DNA of 64,000 nt from Hyphomicrobium_A sp964620915 (GCA_964620915.1 CAZUKP010000001.1:62001-126000), one strand, 5' to 3'. Positions 54,560 through 63,287 are shown, counted from the first letter of the stretch. Made by a program: numbers and translations. The notes: generated by a model from the letters alone, not told the origin.

Positions 54560-54715
54560 TCCCCCGCTGTCTTATGAGCCCCGGTATGTGCGCCCTCGTG
54601 CTGCTCTCGGCGGAGTCCCAGCGTGCTCTAGGATCCGGCGTCCCATAAAGACCATTCCCCAGGCCTTCATACGCTTTGCCTTGACGCCGCGCGCGAACAC
54701 TTGCAGGAACAAACC

Positions 54716-55798
54716 ATGACCGATCGGTTCGTCACCGCCGCCATGCGCGAAACGGACACCGCAGATGTGTCGCTGCGGCCGACGTCGCTCGACGAGTTTA
54801 TTGGTCAGGAGCGGGCGCGCGCCAATCTCAAGGTCTTCATAAAGGCCGCGCGAGATCGCGGGGAAGCGCTCGACCATGCCCTGTTTGCCGGGCCTCCAGG
54901 TTTGGGAAAGACGACGCTGGCCCAGATACTGGCCAAGGAACTCGGCGTCGGCTTTCGGGCCACGTCCGGCCCGGTGATCTCCAAGGCGGGCGATCTTGCG
55001 GCCTTGCTGACAAATCTGGAAGACCGCGACGTTCTCTTTATTGACGAGATTCACCGACTGAACCCGGCCGTCGAAGAGATCCTTTATCCGGCGCTGGAGG
55101 ATTTTCAGCTCGATCTCATGATCGGCGAGGGACCGGCTGCGCGCTCGGTGCGCATAGATCTGGCAAAGTTCACGCTGGTCGGCGCGACGACGCGCCTCGG
55201 CTTACTTACCACGCCGTTGCGTGATCGTTTCGGCATTCCTGTCCGCCTGAACTTTTATTCGATCAGTGAGCTCCAGCTTGTCGTAATGCGTGGCGCGCGC
55301 GTTCTGGGAACCAACATCAGCGATGATGGCGCACAAGAGATTGCGCGGCGCGCGCGCGGTACTCCGCGCATCGCAGGAAGACTCCTGCGTCGCGTGCGTG
55401 ATTTCGCAACCGTTGCCGATGCGCCAATCATTGACGCGGTGCTCGCCGACAAGGCACTACGTGCGCTTGAAGTTGATGGTGAGGGTCTCGACGCGCTCGA
55501 TCATCGCTATCTGAACTGTATCGTTAAGGCCCACGACGGTGGTCCCGTGGGAATTGAGACGATTGCGGCCGCGTTGTCGGAGCCTCGCGATGCGCTCGAA
55601 GAAATTGTGGAGCCCTTTTTGTTGCAGCAGGGTTTCATCAGCCGAACGCCACGCGGGCGCATTGCCACGCTCAAGGCGTATCGCCATCTGGGACTCTCGG
55701 GGCCAGCGCGCCTGTCCGCTCTACAAGTGGGGCTGTTTGAGGACGAAGGCGACGACGCTGACGGCGGGGACGGTCCGCCGCAAGCTGAGATTGGCTGA
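54716..55798 (+). CDS. ruvB: Holliday junction DNA helicase RuvB
   Basis: 360 residues from ATG 54716 (CAGGAAC upstream). AAA+ motifs: GPPGLGKTTLAQ (Walker A), LFIDEIHRLN (Walker B), GATTRLGLLT (sensor 1) and RGTPRIAGRLLRR (sensor 2). It drives branch migration with RuvA. It is separated from ruvC-ruvA by the RTX island. The C-terminus carries an acidic tail (DEGDDADGGDG). Confidence 0.97.
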   Translation: MTDRFVTAAMRETDTADVSLRPTSLDEFIGQERARANLKVFIKAARDRGEALDHALFAGPPGLGKTTLAQILAKELGVGFRATSGPVISKAGDLAALLTNLEDRDVLFIDEIHRLNPAVEEILYPALEDFQLDLMIGEGPAARSVRIDLAKFTLVGATTRLGLLTTPLRDRFGIPVRLNFYSISELQLVVMRGARVLGTNISDDGAQEIARRARGTPRIAGRLLRRVRDFATVADAPIIDAVLADKALRALEVDGEGLDALDHRYLNCIVKAHDGGPVGIETIAAALSEPRDALEEIVEPFLLQQGFISRTPRGRIATLKAYRHLGLSGPARLSALQVGLFEDEGDDADGGDGPPQAEIG

Positions 55799-55927
55799 CT
55801 TTGTTCCAATACACCGAAGCCAGCGAAGATGCATCCTGAATTCGCATCGTGGTGAGGAGAGACCTGGGGCCGCACCTCGCTCACCTTGGTTCGTGACAAA
55901 TGGGGCCGGATCGGCTCTCATCTTATC

Positions 55928-56416
55928 ATGACAGAAGATCACCAATGGCCTGATCTCGCAGGCCGGCTCATCGAGGTGGATAAAGAGCGCCGGCACATTC
56001 TCCCGGTGCGGGTCTATTTCGAGGACACAGACTTTTCCGGTCTCGTCTACCATGCGAGCTACGTGCGTTGGTGCGAGCGTGGGCGTTCCGACTTTCTTAG
56101 ACTACTTGGAGGTGACCACCGCAAACTCATCGATGGGAGCGCTGGTACTGAACCGGCGGCTTTCGTCGTGCGGAGCATGAGCTTTGATTTCTTGCGTCCA
56201 GCGCGCATCGATGAGGTGTTGGAAATTGAGACGCGAGTCAAAGATGTTGGTGCTGCGAGCCTAACGTTGGGGCAGAGGGTTTTGCAGGACGGGCGTGCGT
56301 TGGTGGACGCCGAAGTGACGGTCGTCCTCATCTCGGTGTCGGGCAAACCGTTGCGGATTTCGAGCACATTGAGGGAGGCTTTTGGCCGGCCCGCAGGCGG
56401 TATCCGTGCTTCATAG
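55928..56416 (+). CDS. ybgC: YbgC-type acyl-CoA thioesterase
   Basis: 162 residues from ATG 55928; GTG 55886 gives a longer form. Hot-dog fold with YFEDTDFSGLVYHASYVRW; the Asp in EDTDFSG is the family's catalytic residue. It normally opens the ybgC-tolQ-tolR-tolA run. Here 6 kb of other genes intervene. Confidence 0.92.
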   Translation: MTEDHQWPDLAGRLIEVDKERRHILPVRVYFEDTDFSGLVYHASYVRWCERGRSDFLRLLGGDHRKLIDGSAGTEPAAFVVRSMSFDFLRPARIDEVLEIETRVKDVGAASLTLGQRVLQDGRALVDAEVTVVLISVSGKPLRISSTLREAFGRPAGGIRAS

Positions 56417-56580
56417 GGCACACGCCGCCCGCAATCTTGCGACCTAACAGTTTGAAAGTTAAGTGATTTTATAGAGGCGACGATACCCCCCACTTTTTCC
56501 CCTGCGGCAGGGAGTAGCCGCGATATTGCTGGCGATCTTGATGTAGTATCGACCGGCTTAGTGATTCTAGAGGGATAACC

Positions 56581-56904
56581 ATGGCCGTAAAACCTGCAAA
56601 AAAAGCCGCAAAACCCGCCGCGAAAGTCAACACCGTTACGCTCCGTCATCTCGGCACGGCGCTTTCGGAATCTTACGAGATTCCCAAGAAGGATGCGATC
56701 GCCATGCTCGAGGATCTGATCGCAATGATGAGGAAGCACCTGAAGCGCGGCGACAAGCTTCGCATCGCCGGTCTTGGCGTGCTGCAGGTCAGAAAGCGGC
56801 CGGCACGCATGGGCCGCAACCCTGCAACGGGTGAGGCGATCAAGATCAAAGCTTCCAAGAAGGTCGCGTTCCGCGCCGCTAAGGATCTCAAGGAAGCGAT
56901 GTAA
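56581..56904 (+). CDS. HU/IHF family DNA-binding protein
   Basis: 107 residues. A Lys/Ala-rich tail (MAVKPAKKAAKPAAK) leads into an HU fold: KKDAIAMLEDLIAMM, GDKLRIAGLGVLQVRKRPARMGRNPATGE with the DNA-intercalating Pro in RNPATGE, and KASKKVAFRAAKDLK. The tail recalls eukaryotic H1-like or HU-N-tail proteins of some bacteria. AGAGGG lies upstream; a strong terminator follows. Confidence 0.92.
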   Translation: MAVKPAKKAAKPAAKVNTVTLRHLGTALSESYEIPKKDAIAMLEDLIAMMRKHLKRGDKLRIAGLGVLQVRKRPARMGRNPATGEAIKIKASKKVAFRAAKDLKEAM

Positions 56905-56943
56905 TCGCCTGAGAAATTTTTCGCGGCCCGCTGATACGAACAC

Positions 56944-56994
56944 AACGCCTGCACGCTGGAGTCATAGGCTCCAGTGAGCAGGCGTTTTATTTTG
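56944..56994 (+). terminator. rho-independent terminator after the HU-like gene
   Basis: Outer stem AACGCCTGC / GCAGGCGTT, inner stem CTGGAG / CTCCAG with small ACG/TGA internal loop and loop TCATAGG, then TTTATTTTG. Strong terminator. Confidence 0.88.
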
Positions 56995-57129
56995 TGACAC
57001 GCATTGGTTGTTGCGTGACGCAGGGGCGGGTTTGCGCTTGCACGGCACACTGACCTGAACCACAGTGCGCCCGAGTGGATCGAAAGGAGCAGGGCCGCGG
57101 TCTGCGGGTTGTTCGATAGTTTCAAACAA

Positions 57130-58455
57130 ATGGTGTGTCGTATGCTGCGAGTTTCTTGGCATCTCAGTCTTGTGTTGGTTTGTCTTGGTCTTGGTCTTGG
57201 ACTGGTCGGCGCCAAAGCACAAAGCTGCACGGACGAGACCACAATCAAATCCTCGTCCGAGACACGCCCGACGCAGATTTCTTTTCGGAACGGTTCCGCC
57301 GATCGGCGAAGGCTTTACTGGATTGATCAGCAAGGTCAGCGCAAGTTCTACGCAGTCATCCCCCCACAAAACATTCACACGCAACCGACCTACGTTGCGC
57401 ACAGTTGGGTTGTGACGGACGACTCAGAAAAATGCCTATTTGTGATTACCGCATCTTCCGCTCCCATCACTGTTGAGGTCGGCGGTTCGACAGCATTGGC
57501 GCCCGGCGCGCCTGCTACCGGTGCACAGCAACCGATCACGCAATCATCGATCAGCGGCCCGTCTGCGGTACCCGTTGCTGAGGTCTCGCCCATCGAAGCC
57601 TTCGAGCTTGAGGGCTACTACCGGCTCACGCCGCGTTCCGAAGACGGTATCGTCTTGAACACGGAGGCCTCGGGCAAGCTTTCTGTCGAAAAGGTGAAGC
57701 CACATTGGTCGAGCGGTCAGTGGGAATTTGAGGAGGTGCCCGGAACGGCGTTTGTTCTCATCAAGAACCGTTGGAAGAACACCTTTGTTCTCGTCGAGGA
57801 CGACAAGGTGCGGGCCGGCTCGGCCGATGATGATGACCAGTCAGCTCATTGGGCCGTTGAGGTTGTCGAGGGACAACCCTACGTGCGTATCCGGAACCGC
57901 ACGGTGAAGCGCTATCTGGGCAACGATAATGGTCAAACGCGATTGACAAAGTCGGATTTGGACGACCCAGACAGCCAATGGCAGTTCGTTGCTGTGCTGG
58001 ATGGTACGCCGTCGGCCTCATCGAGTTCGTCGGAGACATCAAGCAAGACCTCATCCAAGAAGACGAAGGAGAAGAATAAGGAGACAGCAAAGAAGAGGGG
58101 CGGCTGCGACGGCGGTTGGTGGAAAGGAAATACGTGCAAGTGTCCAAAGGGGAAGGTCTTTGATGCCGGCCGCTGCTCGGCGACGGACCATGGCGGTGTT
58201 AACTGCGCCGGCTCAGGCCAGTTCTATCATGCTGGTGCCTGCGTCTCGAGGTGCCCCAAGGGAATGTACGGCAAGAACGGGTATTGCGTGCAAGCTAAGG
58301 GTTCGGGTTCAGCCCAGGCCGCACCGCAGCCGCCCCCGCCCAATACGGCGCAGCAGATCCAGAACATCATCCAGGGCATTCAGAACATCAAGCACAAGTG
58401 CGGGCCAACCCAGTTCTACAGCAAGGCAGAGGGCGGCTGCATCGAGGACGACTGA
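57130..58455 (+). CDS. secreted protein with VHL beta-domain-like module, trefoil-like repeats and Cys-rich tail
   Basis: About 441 residues from ATG 57130; 57109 (TTG) and 57142 (ATG) are alternatives and no clear ribosome site is seen. Signal peptide to about residue 35 (GLVGAKA-QS). Residues about 43-110 carry the VHL beta pattern: SFRNGSADRRRLYWIDQQGQ, YAVIPPQN, QPTYVAHSWVV, CLFVI. Residues about 154-290 have three or so ricin/fascin-like beta units (YYRLTPRSEDG, WEFEEVPGT, YVRIRNRTVKRYL). A Ser/Lys linker leads to a Cys-rich end with CKCPKGKVF, CVSRCPKGMYG. A surface or secreted binding protein is inferred. Confidence 0.75.
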   Translation: MVCRMLRVSWHLSLVLVCLGLGLGLVGAKAQSCTDETTIKSSSETRPTQISFRNGSADRRRLYWIDQQGQRKFYAVIPPQNIHTQPTYVAHSWVVTDDSEKCLFVITASSAPITVEVGGSTALAPGAPATGAQQPITQSSISGPSAVPVAEVSPIEAFELEGYYRLTPRSEDGIVLNTEASGKLSVEKVKPHWSSGQWEFEEVPGTAFVLIKNRWKNTFVLVEDDKVRAGSADDDDQSAHWAVEVVEGQPYVRIRNRTVKRYLGNDNGQTRLTKSDLDDPDSQWQFVAVLDGTPSASSSSSETSSKTSSKKTKEKNKETAKKRGGCDGGWWKGNTCKCPKGKVFDAGRCSATDHGGVNCAGSGQFYHAGACVSRCPKGMYGKNGYCVQAKGSGSAQAAPQPPPPNTAQQIQNIIQGIQNIKHKCGPTQFYSKAEGGCIEDD

Positions 58456-58473
58456 TCGCAACCTGCGTCATTG

Positions 58474-59313
58474 CTAGGGCGCGCCAAACAGGGTCTTCAT
58501 CTTGGCGCGCAGTCCTTTCGCGCGGGCCGTGTCGCGCCACAGATGTCCCCATTCCGCAAACGCGATCGCGAATGGATTGTTGCTCGTCTCGCGGCCCTTG
58601 AGGCCAAAGCGCAGTGCCTCATGCTGCGGCGGTTCCGCAAAGGTCCCAAACATCCGATCAAAGACGATGAGCACCGAACCGTAGTTCTTATCGAGGCAGT
58701 CTTCGTTGCAGGCGTGATGCACCCGATGATGCGCCGGCGTGTTCAAGATCCATTCGAGCGGACCCAGATGCACGGGCAAGGCAGTGTGCAAGAAGAACTG
58801 GTAGGCTAGCCCCGCTGAGAGCATCGCGCCGATTGCGACTGGAGGAAAGCCAATCCAGGCGAGCGGTAAAAAAAATGCGAAAGCACCGGTTAGCTGGCCC
58901 GTCCACCCAAGCCGGATTGCGGCGGAAAGATTGAAGTGCGTCGCAGAGTGATGCACCGAATGGGTGGCCCACAGCCAGCGCACGCGATGGGACGCGCGAT
59001 GGAACCAGTAGTAGGCAAACTCTGTTCCAAGAAACAGCGCTGCCCAGCTCCATGCCGTATCGAGCGGGATGTCGAACAGTCGGTTTTGATGGAGCACGAC
59101 GAATGGCAACGCCGCGAGGCCGCCCACCAGAACGCGCACGCCAACGTCGCCGAGTGCAACGCCAACTGAAGCTGCCGTCTCACGAAGGTCATGATCCTCG
59201 TCATGGGCGCCAAGGCGCGCATAGAAATATTCGGCTGCGATGAAGATCAGCGTCAGGGCCAGAAAGGCACCGGCTGGACGCATTACGGGCGTCAGTTCGC
59301 TCAACTCGGGCAT
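58474..59313 (-). CDS. sterol desaturase / fatty acid hydroxylase family protein
   Basis: 279 residues. Several hydrophobic segments and the di-iron His boxes: WFHRASHR, HSVHHSATHFN and HHRVHHACN. An integral membrane oxygenase of the family that includes sterol desaturases and alkylglycerol monooxygenase. Substrate unknown; a hopanoid or fatty-acyl lipid is a guess. Convergent with the VHL-module gene. Confidence 0.9.
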   Translation of the reverse strand: MPELSELTPVMRPAGAFLALTLIFIAAEYFYARLGAHDEDHDLRETAASVGVALGDVGVRVLVGGLAALPFVVLHQNRLFDIPLDTAWSWAALFLGTEFAYYWFHRASHRVRWLWATHSVHHSATHFNLSAAIRLGWTGQLTGAFAFFLPLAWIGFPPVAIGAMLSAGLAYQFFLHTALPVHLGPLEWILNTPAHHRVHHACNEDCLDKNYGSVLIVFDRMFGTFAEPPQHEALRFGLKGRETSNNPFAIAFAEWGHLWRDTARAKGLRAKMKTLFGAP

Positions 59314-59340
59314 GATTCAGGTTTCTTTCGCCAGATCGGC

Positions 59341-59694
59341 TTAGCGCCGGTAGTAGGCCCAGATGCGCCTCAGCGCGTCGCTGCACGCGATGCTCAATCG
59401 ATCCTTGTTTCCAGCCAGGCATGACAGGATGCGCCCACCGCCGGGGAGTACCCGCGGGCAGTACCGCTGCACATCAGGCCTGCAAGCCGCCCAAGCGGCG
59501 CGAGGTGACAGCGGGTAAGGATCGTAGGGGGGTGGGGGATCGTAATAGCCAGGCGGCGGAGGCTCCGGCGGGGGCAGCGATTCAGCGTGCGCGGAACCAG
59601 CAATCGCGACGAGCAGCATTGCGGCAGCTGCTGAGAGAATGAGCGCTGCGGCCAGATCGCGAGCAGCTGTCCAAATCGTTTGTGGGGCTTTCAT
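59341..59694 (-). CDS. small secreted Cys-containing protein with Pro-rich linker
   Basis: 117 residues from ATG 59694 (AAGG just upstream); a TTG at 59715 is possible. Signal peptide ending AHA, a Pro/Tyr stretch (PPPEPPPPGYYDPPPPYDP), then ACRPDVQRYCPRVLPGGGRILSCLAGNK, given in parts, with regularly spaced Cys like the Cys-rich repeat family (Golgi apparatus protein type). Role unknown. Confidence 0.78.
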   Translation of the reverse strand: MKAPQTIWTAARDLAAALILSAAAAMLLVAIAGSAHAESLPPPEPPPPGYYDPPPPYDPYPLSPRAAWAACRPDVQRYCPRVLPGGGRILSCLAGNKDRLSIACSDALRRIWAYYRR

Positions 59695-59788
59695 ACCTTG
59701 TGGTCCACTGTGCAAGTGAGTTGAGCCCCTCTGTCCACGCTACTGCGAAGGCCGGCTCCACATTAGCGCGGAAGAGGAGCTCAGGGAA

Positions 59789-60112
59789 TCAGTAGCGGGT
59801 CCAGGTAGAATTGCGGGTCCTGGTGCGTCCGCCCGGATAAGTGACGGTCGACGAGCGATTGCAGATCCCGCCGCCGCAGCTCGTCGTGCCGTTACGCGTC
59901 CTAACCCCGCCGCGCGGTCCCGTGAAGACTTGCTGAGACGAACATGTCCCCCCTGCGCAGTGACCGCTGCCGCTTGAACTCCACGTGCGACCGTAAGGTC
60001 CGGTTCCACCGCCTGAGCGTGCCCAACCGGCTTCGGCCAACGCATAGCTTGCAACCAGTGATGACGCGGCGAGTGCAAACGTACCGACTATCCGCATAGA
60101 GTTGCGCTTCAT
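59789..60112 (-). CDS. small secreted Gly/Ser/Cys-rich protein
   Basis: 107 residues. Signal peptide to about residue 28 (SYALAEA). The mature part has two imperfect copies of a motif: SGHCAGGTCSSQQVFTGPRGG and TSCGGGICNRSSTVTYPGGR (each with two Cys), ending in RTRNSTWTRY. No family recognised. Confidence 0.65.
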   Translation of the reverse strand: MKRNSMRIVGTFALAASSLVASYALAEAGWARSGGGTGPYGRTWSSSGSGHCAGGTCSSQQVFTGPRGGVRTRNGTTSCGGGICNRSSTVTYPGGRTRTRNSTWTRY

Positions 60113-60205
60113 GTTCCAATCTCCTGAAGTCTGACACCGTGGGTGGCGCCGGGGGTGAGATTGGGCGGTTAACTTTGCTGGTCTTTTTCAAAACTCCAGG
60201 TGACC

Positions 60206-60223
60206 TGTAACGATTTGTAACGA
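60206..60223 (+). promoter_or_regulatory. tandem direct repeat before the response regulator gene
   Basis: TGTAACGA at 60206-60213 and again at 60216-60223, one helical turn (10 bases) apart. Tandem repeats at this spacing are the usual site shape of OmpR/PhoB-type regulators, so self-regulation is plausible. A short inverted repeat CCCCA-ATTC-TGGGG (60242-60255) lies near the start codon. Confidence 0.55.
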
Positions 60224-60271
60224 GCCGGGTCGTTGAATTGTCCCCAATTCTGGGGGCTTAATACGCCCACC

Positions 60272-60973
60272 ATGACTGAGCGCTCCCGCATTCTAATCAT
60301 CGAAGACGACGCGGAGATTCGCGGCCTTGTGCGCGACTACCTGCAGCGGCAGGGCTTTCGCGTTGATGTGGGCGACGGCGGGGCCGCGCTTGATCGCTTT
60401 CTGTCGGTGATTGGCGAGCCCGACCTGATCGTTCTCGACATCATGCTGCCCGGCGAAGACGGTTTGAGCCTGTGCCGGCGCATCCGTGCAAAGTCGTCGG
60501 TGCCGATTCTCATGTTGACGGCGCGCTCGGAGGATATCGATCGCATCATCGGTCTGGAAATGGGTGCCGATGATTATCTGGGCAAGCCGTTCAACCCGCG
60601 CGAGCTCGTTGCGCGCATTCGGGCCATCCTTCGTCGCCGAGAGCCTGAACCGACAGCGTGCCGCCGTGTCGTCGTCGGCAATATCAGCATCGATCTGTCA
60701 ACGCGATCGGTCGAGCACAAAGAAAGCGGTTCTATCCCTCTAACCAGTGCCGAGTTCGATCTATTGGAGTGTTTTGTCACCAGGCCTCAGCGTGTCCTTT
60801 CACGAGAGCAACTCATGGACTGGACGCGCGGGCGACAAGCAGACCCACTTGATCGGACGATCGACGTGCAAGTGAGCCGGCTGCGCAAGAAGATCGAGTC
60901 GGGTGAAGTTGCACTCATCAAGACGGTGCGCAACGCCGGCTACATGCTGTGCGCTCCAGTCGAGGAACACTGA
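60272..60973 (+). CDS. OmpR-family response regulator
   Basis: 233 residues from ATG 60272. Receiver domain: acidic pair ED at 11-13, phosphoacceptor Asp56 (LIVLDIMLP), Lys105 (LGKPF). Effector: winged helix with ISIDLSTRSV, LTSAEFDLLECFVTRPQRVLSREQL in parts, and DVQVSRLRKKIE. The wing sequence is OmpR-like. The sensor kinase starts 2 bases after the stop. Confidence 0.94.
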   Translation: MTERSRILIIEDDAEIRGLVRDYLQRQGFRVDVGDGGAALDRFLSVIGEPDLIVLDIMLPGEDGLSLCRRIRAKSSVPILMLTARSEDIDRIIGLEMGADDYLGKPFNPRELVARIRAILRRREPEPTACRRVVVGNISIDLSTRSVEHKESGSIPLTSAEFDLLECFVTRPQRVLSREQLMDWTRGRQADPLDRTIDVQVSRLRKKIESGEVALIKTVRNAGYMLCAPVEEH

Positions 60974-60974
60974 C

Positions 60975-62324
60975 GTGCTGGGGCGCCTCGGTTTCACGGG
61001 CCGGTTGATGGCGATCGTGCTGCTCGCCCTGTTGGCCGTGGTCGCGCTCAGCGCAGGCCTCGGGTATCTGGCGCGCACACGCGGTATTGCGGATGCGACG
61101 CCGTTGCTCCTGCCTGAGCGGGCCGCAGCGATCGTAGAAGTTCTCGAGGCCACCCCGCCCGGGCGCCGCGAAACAGCCCTCAAGGCACTCAGCACTGAGA
61201 CCATCACCGTCACCTATGCGGATGCGCCGCCAAGCAACGACGTGCGCGCGCGGCGGCTTCCGGCCGTTGAGCGCGTCATTGACCACTACTTTCTGGAGGT
61301 CGGTGGCCGGGAGGTGTTCGCGATGCTCGCGCCCGAGGCTGGACCGAGCTGGCGCCAGCTCCGTCTCGGCCAGTACTGGCTTGCGTCGCACGAACCATTG
61401 GTCGTGGCTATCGGCCTCGACACGGGCGGATTCGCCGTCCTGGAAAGCCACGGGGATATTTCACCGGTTATCTGGGGTGTGCCGCCGGGCTTCTTGATCG
61501 GTGTACTTGGGGCCCTTGTCGGGCTTGCGGCCATCATTGCCATTGGACGTGAAGCGCGACCTCTGCGTCGCTTGTCGGACTCGGTTGCGCGATTTGCTGA
61601 CAATGCAGTGCCCGACCCCGTCGAGCCGCGTGGTGCACCTGAGATCCGCCGGTTAATTGGCATTATCAATGACATGCAAGGGCGCATCGGAGGACTGGTG
61701 AAGGGGCGCACAATTCTGTTGGGCGCTATCTCGCATGATCTGAAGACTTATCTCACGCGCCTGCGCCTGCGCGTGGAGGCGATCGACGGGACCGAACAGC
61801 AGGCGCTGGCCGTGCGCGACCTTGACGACATGACGGCGCTGATCGACGACGCGCTGGCGCTTGCGCGCGGTGCGGCGGTTTCAGAGCGGCAACAAGATAT
61901 CGACATTGTCGAACTCATCGGCAAGGAAGGTGCTGCGCGCGATGGCGTAACGATAGGCCTATGCAACACAGGTAGAACACCGGCCCATGTTCGCGGTGAT
62001 CCCGTCGCGTTGAGGCGCCTCTTCGCCAATCTTCTCGACAATGCGCTGCGGTACGGCAGCACGGCGGAAGTCTCCATTGACCGCACGAGTGCAGGCCTGG
62101 AGATCCTGATTGATGACGATGGGCCTGGAATCCCCTCGCTTGAGCGGTCGGCGGTTTTTGAGCCCTTCTATCGCGTTGAGGCCTCGCGCAGCAGGGCCAC
62201 CGGGGGGGCGGGCCTAGGCTTGGCAATTGCCCGCGCAATCGTTGAAGCGCATGGCGGTCATATCAGCGCGGAGGATGCACCCGCGGGGGGGGCGCGCATT
62301 CGCGTTGAACTGCCGTCCGCTTGA
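60975..62324 (+). CDS. EnvZ-type sensor histidine kinase with unusual H-box
   Basis: 449 residues from GTG 60975 (GAGGA upstream). Two membrane helices (about 11-33 and 168-192), a periplasmic part of about 130 residues, a HAMP linker (about 195-245), DHp domain with His254, and ATPase motifs NLLDNALRYG, DDDGPGIPS and GGAGLGLAIA. The H-box is SHDLKTYLTRL: Pro, normal at His+5, is Tyr259. It pairs with the regulator just upstream. Signal unknown. Confidence 0.93.
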   Translation: MLGRLGFTGRLMAIVLLALLAVVALSAGLGYLARTRGIADATPLLLPERAAAIVEVLEATPPGRRETALKALSTETITVTYADAPPSNDVRARRLPAVERVIDHYFLEVGGREVFAMLAPEAGPSWRQLRLGQYWLASHEPLVVAIGLDTGGFAVLESHGDISPVIWGVPPGFLIGVLGALVGLAAIIAIGREARPLRRLSDSVARFADNAVPDPVEPRGAPEIRRLIGIINDMQGRIGGLVKGRTILLGAISHDLKTYLTRLRLRVEAIDGTEQQALAVRDLDDMTALIDDALALARGAAVSERQQDIDIVELIGKEGAARDGVTIGLCNTGRTPAHVRGDPVALRRLFANLLDNALRYGSTAEVSIDRTSAGLEILIDDDGPGIPSLERSAVFEPFYRVEASRSRATGGAGLGLAIARAIVEAHGGHISAEDAPAGGARIRVELPSA

Positions 62325-62524
62325 AGACAGTCCCAGTGACGTCAATGGGTTGTTCGGCTTTTGCGCCCCTGTTTGGCCAAATTGCGCGGCAACATGCCGA
62401 CTTGGGGTTAAGGACTAAGCGCGGCACAGTTTGCGGCGTCATGGTCCGGCGGTCATGACACAATGCTCGCCGTCTGCTTTGCTGCTATCACCATCTCCCC
62501 ATTACTGCGATTACGGAACACGAA

Positions 62525-63241
62525 ATGGATCCCACCGATCTCGCCAAAGAAGCCATCGGTCCCGCGACGGTGGGCGGCTTTTCGTTCCTGGAGTTGTTTC
62601 TTCAGGCGCACATCGTCGTCCAGGCCGTCATGCTCGGCCTCCTGATCTCCTCGGTTTGGTCCTGGGCGATCGTGGTGGAGAAATTTTTCGCGTTCCGGCG
62701 TGCGCGCGTTGAGGCCGACCGCTTCGAGCACATGTTCTGGTCAGGGCAGTCACTTGACGAACTCTACAATAACTTGTCGCGCACCAAGTCCATCGCCACG
62801 GCAGCGCTGTTCGTGGCTGCAATGCGCGAGTGGAAGCGCTCAGTGGAGGGAAATATTCGGGCGCTGGGCGGCATCCAGTTGCGCGTGGAAAAGGTGATGG
62901 ACGTTACCATCAGTCGTGAGATGGAGCGCCTGGATCGGCGCTTGCTGTTTTTGGCAACCGTTGGCTCAACGGCGCCTTTTGTTGGTCTATTCGGCACGGT
63001 GTGGGGCATTATGTCGAGCTTCCAGGCTATCGCGATTTCCAAGAACACGAACCTCGCCGTCGTCGCGCCCGGCATCGCCGAAGCCCTGTTTGCGACGGCA
63101 CTCGGCCTACTTGCAGCCATTCCGGCGGTCATCTTCTATAATAAGTTTTCCGCCGATTCCGCGCAGATCAGCCACCGTTTGGAGGCCTTTGCGGATGAGT
63201 TCGCCGCCATTGTTTCGCGGCAGATCGACGTTAGGAGCTAA
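62525..63241 (+). CDS. tolQ: TolQ proton channel subunit
   Basis: 238 residues. Three membrane helices: LLISSVWSWAIVVEKFFAF, then PFVGLFGTVWGIMSSFQAI and ALGLLAAIPAVIFYNKF. This is the MotA/TolQ/ExbB family. With tolR and tolA after it (47 and 6 bases), it forms the trans-envelope Tol complex that helps pull in the outer membrane at division. Confidence 0.95.
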   Translation: MDPTDLAKEAIGPATVGGFSFLELFLQAHIVVQAVMLGLLISSVWSWAIVVEKFFAFRRARVEADRFEHMFWSGQSLDELYNNLSRTKSIATAALFVAAMREWKRSVEGNIRALGGIQLRVEKVMDVTISREMERLDRRLLFLATVGSTAPFVGLFGTVWGIMSSFQAIAISKNTNLAVVAPGIAEALFATALGLLAAIPAVIFYNKFSADSAQISHRLEAFADEFAAIVSRQIDVRS

Positions 63242-63287
63242 GTCGTAGGCTGCACTCGCGCGCCGCGCTTAGAGATCAAAGAAGGTT

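Noticed and set aside
33728..54715. Prophage or integrative element
   Set aside because: No integrase, transposase, phage structural gene, tRNA target or flanking att-like repeat was found.
60903..60974. Earlier start for the sensor kinase
   Set aside because: It would lie inside the response regulator gene; GTG 60975 has a GAGGA site and gives the usual short cytoplasmic lead before the first helix.
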